The position numbers and the translations under genes were made by a program. From NCBI GenBank assembly GCA_023440705.1, contig JAEXRP010000007.1:1-5952 (forward strand): a stretch of DNA of 5,952 nucleotides. Reading direction: 5' to 3'. Positions 1 through 4,909 of this stretch are shown piece after piece. Numbering within the stretch: the first letter of the stretch is position 1; the number at the start of each line of letters is the position of its first letter. Origin of the DNA: Soonwooa sp023440705 (lineage in GTDB: Bacteria; Bacteroidota; Bacteroidia; Flavobacteriales; Weeksellaceae). A model generated the notes under the pieces. It searched no databases, was not told where the DNA came from, and saw nothing but the letters and a program-made list of their open reading frames with translations.

Positions 1-559
1 GTAAGCCTCTATCTGTTTGTGTTGCTTTTTTCCCCATTGATGTTGGCCCCCATTTAACAAGGTTTCCGTATTCGTAAACGCCAAAAGCTTGGATAGGATA
101 TGAGAAAAACACGAATTTTTTAACATCTTGTAAAACAGGAACATTTCCTGGAAAAGGCGAATATTTTAGAAAATCTTTTTCAATAACACTAGGCACCACC
201 AAGGTATCGGGACGATTCATATTTTTACGATCCAGTCTATTAATTGCTAAAATCGTATAAAGTTCGTCCGCCGAATATTTCTTTTTAAACTCTTTAACCA
301 AAGAATCGTTTTTCTTCATGGCTAAAGCTGTATAATGAAAATCTTTGTTCGGAATAACAGTTTTAGGAATTTCTTTTTTAACCTCAACTGGCTTTCCATC
401 GATAACAGTATCGACTTTTACGACCTGTTTGTTAGGGTCGGTTGTAGTTGCTGTCGGTGTATTCGAAGAATTATCTGTCGGGACTTGGTCTTTTTTACAT
501 TGAATCAATACAAAAACTGGCACTAAAAGCCATAATTTTCCATTAAAACTGAATTTCAT
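1..559 (-). CDS. Lipoprotein L,D-transpeptidase (YkuD-type), N-terminal part, cut by the window edge
   Basis: Minus-strand reading from an ATG at 559 is open for 186 codons to the left edge with no stop, so the C-terminus is missing. The N-terminus is a short lipoprotein signal: a hydrophobic stretch at residues 9-19 ending in LIQC, with Cys21 the probable lipidated residue, followed by KKD. Residues 22-70 are a Thr/Ser/Pro/Lys-rich, low-complexity linker. Residues 100-124 (LYTILAINRL...DTLVVPS) resemble the second half of a degenerate LysM peptidoglycan-binding repeat. Residues 149-186 (FVFFSYPIQAFGVYEYGNLV, then KWGPTSMGKKATQTDRGL) match the start of a YkuD domain, in which a strand and the G-x-x-x-T-x-x-G element precede the catalytic HxxGxxSxGC region; that region is off-window, so activity cannot be judged. 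Family role: forming or editing 3-3 peptidoglycan cross-links in the periplasm. The gene follows ypdA in the same direction after 66 bases and may be co-transcribed or have its own promoter. Confidence 0.72.
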   Translation of the reverse strand, partial: MKFSFNGKLWLLVPVFVLIQCKKDQVPTDNSSNTPTATTTDPNKQVVKVDTVIDGKPVEVKKEIPKTVIPNKDFHYTALAMKKNDSLVKEFKKKYSADELYTILAINRLDRKNMNRPDTLVVPSVIEKDFLKYSPFPGNVPVLQDVKKFVFFSYPIQAFGVYEYGNLVKWGPTSMGKKATQTDRGL

Positions 560-565
560 AACGTG

Positions 566-585
566 TTTTTTAACGCTTTTTTAAC
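566..585 (-). repeat. Two tandem copies of a 9-base A-rich element just upstream of the transpeptidase start
   Basis: On the plus strand TTTTTTAAC occurs at 566-574 and again at 577-585, separated by GC, giving a period of 11 bases. Read in the direction of the gene it is GTTAAAAAA twice, ending seven bases before the ATG at 559. It lies in the leader where flavobacterial genes usually have A-rich sequence instead of a Shine-Dalgarno, so it could simply aid translation initiation. An 11-base period is close to one helical turn, but a protein-binding role is speculation. Confidence 0.35.
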
Positions 586-625
586 TTTCAAAAACTAGAC
601 CAAATTTTCTAAAAATTACTTTGTA

Positions 626-1579
626 TTAAGGATTTGTAATATGTTCTATAATTTTTTTAGCATGAATTCTCGAATTCTCTATAAACCACAAATGTGTATT
701 GCGACCACCACAAACAACGCCCGCCAAATAAAGACCTTTTACATTAGTTTCCATCGTTTCGGGATTATGAAATGGAATTTCGGCGTCGCCTTCTAAAATA
801 ATTCCTGCATTTTTTAAAAATTGAAAATCTGGCAAATAGCCCGTCAATGCTAAAACAAAATCATTTTCGATTTGATGGATTTCATTATTAGTTTTAAACA
901 AAACATCAGAAGTTGTTATTTCTGTAATTTCGGAATTAAAATAAGCTTTGATACTTCCTTCGGCAATTCGGTTTTCGATATCAGGTTTCACCCAATATTT
1001 AACACGATTTCCAATTTCGGAACCACGGATAATCATTGTCACATCGCCACCTTTTCTATAAATTTCTAAAGCCGCATCCACCGAAGAATTGCTTGCCCCA
1101 ACCACGACAACTTTTTGTTGCGCGTACGGGTAAGGCTCGGTGTAATAATGATGTACTTTCGGGAGATTTTCGCCTTTAACATTCATCAAATTCGGGATAT
1201 CATAAAATCCAGTTGCTATAATCACTTGTTTGGTTGTATAACCCGTTTTCGAAGTGGTCACTGAAAATTCATTTCCATTTTTTTGAATTATCAAAACTTC
1301 CTCATACAAGCGAATATTGAGTTGGCGTTGGCGCGTGATGCCTTGATAATATTCCAAAGCATCTTGGCGACCAGGTTTGGGAGCGGTTGTTATAAAAGGA
1401 ATGTCGTCAATCTCCAAACGTTTTGCCGTGGAGAAAAACCGCATGTACAAAGGATAATTGTAAAGACTATTTGCAATCGTTCCTTTTTCTAAAATAACAT
1501 AAGAAAGTTGGTGTTTTTCCGCTTCTATCGCACACGCAATACCAATCGGACCTCCACCAACTATGATTAAATCTAACAT
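626..1579 (-). CDS. ypdA: YpdA-family FAD/NAD(P)-dependent oxidoreductase (putative bacillithiol disulfide reductase)
   Basis: This 317-residue protein begins at an ATG at 1579, directly with the first beta strand of a Rossmann fold. Visible motifs: the FAD-binding GGGPIG at 8-13 with Glu31 at the end of strand 2; the YNYPLYMRFFST segment (about 40-51), characteristic of YpdA; ATGFYDIPN at 122-130; a second dinucleotide-binding motif GASNSS at 161-166 for NAD(P)H, with Arg185 after the following strand; LTGYLPD at 245-251; and the C-terminal FAD-contacting GLYLAGVVCGG at 282-292. Length and architecture fit the YpdA/Bdr family, which in Firmicutes reduces oxidised bacillithiol with NADPH. There is no CxxC pair as in thioredoxin reductase. 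The Cys in the GGGPCG motif of Staphylococcus YpdA is Ile12 here; the only cysteines are Cys16 and Cys290. Family membership is strong, but the exact substrate is inferred. The gene lies 23 bases after cbpM on the same strand and is probably the third gene of that operon. Confidence 0.88.
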   Translation of the reverse strand: MLDLIIVGGGPIGIACAIEAEKHQLSYVILEKGTIANSLYNYPLYMRFFSTAKRLEIDDIPFITTAPKPGRQDALEYYQGITRQRQLNIRLYEEVLIIQKNGNEFSVTTSKTGYTTKQVIIATGFYDIPNLMNVKGENLPKVHHYYTEPYPYAQQKVVVVGASNSSVDAALEIYRKGGDVTMIIRGSEIGNRVKYWVKPDIENRIAEGSIKAYFNSEITEITTSDVLFKTNNEIHQIENDFVLALTGYLPDFQFLKNAGIILEGDAEIPFHNPETMETNVKGLYLAGVVCGGRNTHLWFIENSRIHAKKIIEHITNP

Positions 1580-1602
1580 TTTTAGACTTTAGTTTAAAAA
1601 AT

Positions 1603-1917
1603 TTAAAGAATCTCGTCACTTTCTTCCCAATCGAATCGTTTCACTTGGAGACGTTGCATTAGGTTTCTGTTTTCGGTTTGTAAATGTCGAACTTTTCGCA
1701 GCATATCATTGATAATTTCTATGCCTTGCAAGTTGACTTCTAAGTCGTAATGCCAATTCATAAATTTTTCAAAATCCGACAACTCGTCATGGATAATGTA
1801 TCGAATGCTGTTTTCGGTCTGCGGATGCAACAACTCAGAGTCTATAAGCGCATTCACAAAACTGTAATCAACTTTATATATTCTAATGATTTCTTCTATG
1901 GATATTCTTTCGTTCAT
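1603..1917 (-). CDS. cbpM: CbpM, MerR-like modulator of the J-protein CbpA
   Basis: A 104-residue protein with an N-terminal MerR-like winged-helix segment (about residues 5-50: SIEEIIRIYKVDYSFVNALI, then ELLHP and a beta-wing-like NSIRYII) and a C-terminal helical, coiled-coil-prone half. That half includes DLEVNLQGIEIINDML at 58-73 and LQTENRNLMQRLQ at 79-91. The last segment closely resembles the HLKQENRLLRQRL end of E. coli CbpM as I remember it. In E. coli CbpM binds the J-domain of CbpA and blocks its stimulation of DnaK; despite the fold it is not known as a DNA-binding regulator, so a label of MerR transcription factor would mislead. The ATG at 1917 is one base from the cbpA stop (TAAGATG on the coding strand), with no visible Shine-Dalgarno, which points to translational coupling and roughly matched synthesis. 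Identity rests on sequence resemblance plus the diagnostic neighbour. Confidence 0.85.
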   Translation of the reverse strand: MNERISIEEIIRIYKVDYSFVNALIDSELLHPQTENSIRYIIHDELSDFEKFMNWHYDLEVNLQGIEIINDMLRKVRHLQTENRNLMQRLQVKRFDWEESDEIL

Positions 1918-1918
1918 C

Positions 1919-2833
1919 TTAGCTGTTTTTTAATTGTTCTACCAATTCTTTTTGTTTGTCATTAAGTTCTTTCGGGAAGTCAACTTTATAAGTCACAAAC
2001 AAATCGCCGAATTGTCCTTCTTTTTTGTAAACAGGAAAACCTTTTCCTTTCAAACGAACTCTCGTATTCGGTTGTGTCACAGATTTCACCTTAAGTTTAA
2101 CCTGACTATTAAGCGTCGGGATCATAACTTCTCCGCCCAAAAGCGCCGTATACAAATCGATGGTAATTTCCGTTTCTAGGTCGTCGCCATTTCTTTTGAA
2201 TACAGAATCTTCAGCGATATTAAACGTGATAAACAAATCACCATTTGGACCACCATTCATTCCGGCATTTCCGTGACCTTTTAACTTAATTTGTTGGCCA
2301 TCGTAAACACCAGCAGGAATTGTAATTCTTACTTTTTTACCGTTAATTTCAAAAGTCTGCTGATGTGTTTCCGAAGCTTGTTTTAAAGTCAAACTAAGCT
2401 CTGCCGAAACATCTTGTCCTTTGAATTTTCCTGAAGAACTGCCACGACTGCTTCTTCCAAAACCGCCGCCAGCACCACCAAACATTGATTGAAAGAAATC
2501 TGAAAAATCTTCACCTTCCCCAAAATCAGCACCAGAGAATCCACCGCCGCCGCCGTAATTTTGAGAATATTGTCTTTGTTGCTGTTGTGCCTTTTCGTAC
2601 TCTTCACCATGTTTCCAATTTTCTCCGTATTTATCGTACTTAGCACGATTTTCGATATTGGATAAGACTTCGTTGGCTTCATTCAATTCTTTGAACTTTT
2701 TTTCAGCTTCCTTGTCATTAGGATTAAGGTCTGGATGGAGTTTTCGAGCGAGTTTTCGGTAAGCTTTTTTAATATCATCTTGGCTAGCTTTTTTGTCTAC
2801 ACCAAGTATTTTATAGTAATCTATATAGGCCAT
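1919..2833 (-). CDS. cbpA: CbpA-like class B J-protein (DnaJ-type Hsp40 co-chaperone)
   Basis: A 304-residue cytosolic co-chaperone that would deliver unfolded clients to DnaK and stimulate its ATPase. The J-domain spans about residues 5-70, begins DYYKILGV and carries the essential HPD tripeptide at 33-35. A Gln/Tyr stretch (83-93) leads into a Gly/Phe-rich linker (94-135, e.g. GGGGGFS, FGGAGGGFG). Two beta-sandwich client-binding domains follow from about 138 to 287, with GQDVSAELSLTL at 139-150 and GDLFITFNI at 198-206 in the first, and the GDLFVTYKV repeat at 276-284 in the second. No CxxCxGxG zinc-finger repeats occur and the protein has no cysteine at all, so it is class B (CbpA/DjlA-independent, unlike canonical DnaJ). 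The ATG at 2833 gives the standard N-terminus (MAYIDYY). It heads a minus-strand cluster with cbpM and ypdA, and the adjacent cbpM decides CbpA over canonical DnaJ. No heat-shock operator such as CIRCE is seen upstream. Confidence 0.93.
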   Translation of the reverse strand: MAYIDYYKILGVDKKASQDDIKKAYRKLARKLHPDLNPNDKEAEKKFKELNEANEVLSNIENRAKYDKYGENWKHGEEYEKAQQQQRQYSQNYGGGGGFSGADFGEGEDFSDFFQSMFGGAGGGFGRSSRGSSSGKFKGQDVSAELSLTLKQASETHQQTFEINGKKVRITIPAGVYDGQQIKLKGHGNAGMNGGPNGDLFITFNIAEDSVFKRNGDDLETEITIDLYTALLGGEVMIPTLNSQVKLKVKSVTQPNTRVRLKGKGFPVYKKEGQFGDLFVTYKVDFPKELNDKQKELVEQLKNS

Positions 2834-2975
2834 ATTGTTCTATGATTTTCTTAGATTTTAATCGCTATTGAAGTGCAATAATTGTTCCTTACAAAGCTTT
2901 TTTGATTATAAATTTAGTTAGCATAGCTCAATTTTCAAAAACATATTTAACTTTACTTTTACAAAAATTTTGACA
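2834..2975. promoter_or_regulatory. Divergent intergenic region between cbpA and the symporter gene
   Basis: About 140 AT-rich bases must hold promoters in both directions. I looked for the Bacteroidetes consensus (TTG near -33, TAnnTTTG near -7) and found only partial matches: AAGCTTTG-like on the minus strand near 2893-2900, and TAAATTTA on the plus strand at 2909-2916 with a TTG at 2882-2884, 24 bases upstream. Neither is strong enough to name as a promoter. Nested short inverted repeats occur at 2866-2884 (TATTG/CAATA with a 5-base loop, overlapping CAAT-A-ATTG), which could be an operator or chance in AT-rich DNA. No CIRCE sequence, riboswitch or small ORF is evident. Confidence 0.4.
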
Positions 2976-4220
2976 ATGCCATTTTTTCAATCCACTTTTT
3001 GGAATAGCTATTCTAACATTATCCTTTTGTTAATCGGCATTAGCGTCGGTAGTTGCATTGGTATTTTCTTTCCGCAGACGATACATTTTCTAAAGCCTGT
3101 TGGTGATATTTTTCTCAACTTATTATTTGTGACAGTTATTCCGTTGGTGTTTTTTGCCATTGTGACTGCCGTATCATCTATAGAACAAGAAAGCAAATTG
3201 GGGAAAATTCTATTTGCGATGATGTTTACTTTTTTAGCATTCGTGCTAATTGCTGCGGTTTTTAGCTTGGTAGCAGTTTATCTTTTCCCGACCGAAAGAC
3301 CAACTGGAACTACGGCTGCAAAAGTGGTTGAAAATATTACCGACACCGAATCTTGGGGCGACAGAATTGTACGCTTCTTCACAGTTGGCGAGTTTTATAT
3401 GTTATTGTCTCGCCAAAATATGTTAGCGCTTTTAATATTTTCATTTTTATTAGGAATATCGATTCGAAAAAGTGATCCAAGCAAGGTTAAAACTTTTAAA
3501 AGCTTTATTGAAGGTGGCAACGAAATCATGAAAAACCTTCTACTTTTGGTTATGAAAGCCGCACCAATCGGACTTGGCGCTTATATTGCTTACCAAGTTG
3601 GGACTTTAGGTCCGCAATTGGTTGGTTTTTACGCTAAACCTTTGGCTGTCTATTACGGTGCTGGCATCGTTTATTTCTTTTTATTTTTTAGTCTTTATGC
3701 TTTTATTGGTCGCGGTCCGCAAGGCGTTAAACTTTTTTGGAAAAACAATATTCTCCCAAGTTTCACCGCAATAAGTACTTGTAGCAGTCTTGCAACGATG
3801 CCCGTCAATCTAGACGCAGCAAGAAAAATCGGAATACCAGCTTCGGTCGCGAACGTAGTAATCCCGATTGGGACAACGATTCATAAAAATGGTTCGTCGA
3901 TATCTTCGATTGTGAAAATATATGTTGCGTTTTTACTTTTAGGTTGGGACTTTTTTACGTTTAATAATATCATCATTGCGCTCGGCATCACGGTTTTTGT
4001 GAGTGTTGTTGCAGGTGGAATCCCCAATGGTGGTTATATTGGCGAAATGCTGATGATTTCGGCTTACCAATTACCACAAGAAGCCATCCCAGCAGTCATG
4101 ATTATTGGGACTTTGGTAGATCCGCTCGCGACAGTTCTTAACTCAACTGGCGATACGGTTGCAGCAATGGTAACTGCTAGACTTATTGGCGAAAAGTATA
4201 ATCTACCTCCCGAAGAATAG
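2976..4220 (+). CDS. Dicarboxylate/amino acid:cation symporter (DAACS, GltP/DctA family)
   Basis: A polytopic inner-membrane secondary transporter, 414 residues from the ATG at 2976. A TTG two codons earlier is in frame, but the ATG is the better start and follows an A-rich leader. Hydrophobic helices cover about 13-32, 45-65, 78-104, 145-162, 185-208 and 225-245, followed by the family's re-entrant core. That core shows the serine-rich HP1 tip STCSSLATMPV (267-277), the TM7 element GTTIHKNGSS (299-308) in place of GATINMDGTA, the HP2 tip AGGIPNGG (346-353) and the TM8 element VDPLATVLNSTGD (381-393). By comparison with archaeal GltPh, Asp382, Thr386, Asn389 and Asp393 match D394, T398, N401 and D405, while R397, which holds the substrate side-chain carboxylate, is Ala385. 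The protein is therefore a sound family member, but an acidic substrate is doubtful; a neutral amino acid or another small anion is possible. It stands alone, divergent from cbpA and convergent with the acetyltransferase gene. Confidence 0.9.
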   Translation: MPFFQSTFWNSYSNIILLLIGISVGSCIGIFFPQTIHFLKPVGDIFLNLLFVTVIPLVFFAIVTAVSSIEQESKLGKILFAMMFTFLAFVLIAAVFSLVAVYLFPTERPTGTTAAKVVENITDTESWGDRIVRFFTVGEFYMLLSRQNMLALLIFSFLLGISIRKSDPSKVKTFKSFIEGGNEIMKNLLLLVMKAAPIGLGAYIAYQVGTLGPQLVGFYAKPLAVYYGAGIVYFFLFFSLYAFIGRGPQGVKLFWKNNILPSFTAISTCSSLATMPVNLDAARKIGIPASVANVVIPIGTTIHKNGSSISSIVKIYVAFLLLGWDFFTFNNIIIALGITVFVSVVAGGIPNGGYIGEMLMISAYQLPQEAIPAVMIIGTLVDPLATVLNSTGDTVAAMVTARLIGEKYNLPPEE

Positions 4221-4241
4221 CGTTTATTTTTAAATTTAACT

Positions 4242-4269
4242 AAAAAAAATCCTTAAGATTCAAGTAAGG
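4242..4269 (-). terminator. Possible weak rho-independent terminator after the acetyltransferase gene
   Basis: CCTTA at 4251-4255 pairs with TAAGG at 4265-4269 around a 9-base loop. Read on the minus strand, the hairpin is followed by ATTTTTTTT (complement of 4242-4250), just beyond the acetyltransferase stop at 4273. The stem has only five pairs, two of them G-C, so it is weak. On the plus strand no T-run follows it; the symporter gene has only an AT-only inverted repeat TTTTTA/TAAAAA (4227-4246) after its stop. Confidence 0.35.
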
Positions 4270-4272
4270 TGG

Positions 4273-4788
4273 TTAAGATTTTAATTCAAATATTAAATTA
4301 TCCTCGTTACCATCGTCTTTTCTGGTTTCGTTTAATTCAAAATTAAATCGCTCTAGCAAAGCAATAGATGACTTATTTTTAAAACTTGTGAAAGCTTCAA
4401 TTTGATTTAATTTTAAAACATTAAAAGCATAATCAATCACCGCTTTCATTGCTTCGGACATCAAACCTTTGCCGTGCAATTCGTGTCTAAGATCGTAGCC
4501 AACTTCTGCCGTTTTTCTATCTTCCGAAAACTTCCAAAGGCAAATCGAACCCAACAATTCGCCACCGTCTTCATAACGCAAAGCCCAAGTTATTGATTGA
4601 TCATTTTGGAATTGTTCAAAGTTCATATTAATAAAGTCAACAGCTTGCGAAACATCGGTATAAGGGGCTCTTTTGATATATTGCATCACTTCATGACTCG
4701 CACGCTGCACAAAAACAATTGGCGCGTCACCTAAAGTGTAGGGCGACATTATTAATCGATCAGTTTTTAAAATAGGAAAAATTTTCAT
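4273..4788 (-). CDS. GNAT-family N-acetyltransferase, RimJ/RimL-like
   Basis: A 171-residue cytosolic acetyltransferase from the ATG at 4788; an in-frame TTG two codons upstream (4794) is a less likely start. The N-terminus ILKTDRLIMSPYTLGDA (6-22) is the typical opening of the RimJ/RimL subfamily ('TxRLxLxP'). LLGSICLWKF (78-87) is the central beta hairpin, AEVGYDL (94-100) the strand before the acetyl-CoA site, HGKGLMSEAM (105-114) the pyrophosphate-binding loop of motif A, and NKSSIALLERFNFEL (138-152) the conserved Asn/Ser...LLE+F motif B region. Members acetylate N-terminal amino groups of ribosomal proteins or small molecules, and the substrate cannot be told from sequence. It is a single gene, convergent with the symporter and divergent from the peptidase; nothing around it indicates a pathway. 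Confidence 0.85.
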   Translation of the reverse strand: MKIFPILKTDRLIMSPYTLGDAPIVFVQRASHEVMQYIKRAPYTDVSQAVDFINMNFEQFQNDQSITWALRYEDGGELLGSICLWKFSEDRKTAEVGYDLRHELHGKGLMSEAMKAVIDYAFNVLKLNQIEAFTSFKNKSSIALLERFNFELNETRKDDGNEDNLIFELKS

Positions 4789-4843
4789 ATCCAAGAAAAA
4801 TATTCGTTAAAAATACAAATTCATTTAAAATAAAAAGCATTCG

Positions 4844-4858
4844 TTACAAACTTTGTAA
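4844..4858. promoter_or_regulatory. Perfect 15-base palindrome between divergent genes, possible operator
   Basis: TTACAAA (4844-4850) and TTTGTAA (4852-4858) are exact reverse complements around a single central C. The site lies in the 121-base gap between the acetyltransferase start (4788) and the peptidase start (4910), where both promoters are expected. An 8-base direct repeat, ATTCGTTA, occurs at 4802-4809 and 4839-4846, the second copy overlapping the left arm. The arms resemble parts of the flavobacterial -7 element (AAACTTTG / AAAGTTTG compared with TAnnTTTG). Binding by a dimeric regulator is a guess; AT-rich DNA makes short palindromes fairly common. Confidence 0.3.
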
Positions 4859-4909
4859 GCTCACTTTATATCCTTAACTTGAAAGCTTAAATGTATAAAA
4901 GAAAAGTGT

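Noticed and set aside
335..526. Open frame of 63 codons on the plus strand
   Set aside because: It is antisense to the lipoprotein L,D-transpeptidase; its low-complexity Phe/Cys/Arg product has no domain.
872..1492. Two short plus-strand open frames (872-1069 and 1283-1492)
   Set aside because: Both are antisense to ypdA, whose full-length domain match is unambiguous.
1603..1917. Reading the 104-residue protein as a MerR transcriptional regulator
   Set aside because: It lacks a MerR effector domain, its C-terminus matches CbpM, and it sits one base from the CbpA gene, so it is best read as a co-chaperone modulator.
1750..2179. Two plus-strand open frames (1750-1965 and 1934-2179)
   Set aside because: They are antisense to cbpM and cbpA and show no family resemblance.
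2389..2682. Open frame of 97 codons on the minus strand inside cbpA
   Set aside because: It is a different frame of the J-protein coding region, and its composition reflects the Gly/Phe and Gln repeats read out of frame.
2970..2975. TTG start at 2970 for the symporter (and likewise TTG at 4794 for the acetyltransferase)
   Set aside because: In both cases an ATG two codons downstream gives a normal N-terminus for the family, and no ribosome-binding signal favours the TTG.
3008..3196. Minus-strand open frame of 62 codons
   Set aside because: It is antisense to the N-terminal helices of the symporter and has no support of its own.
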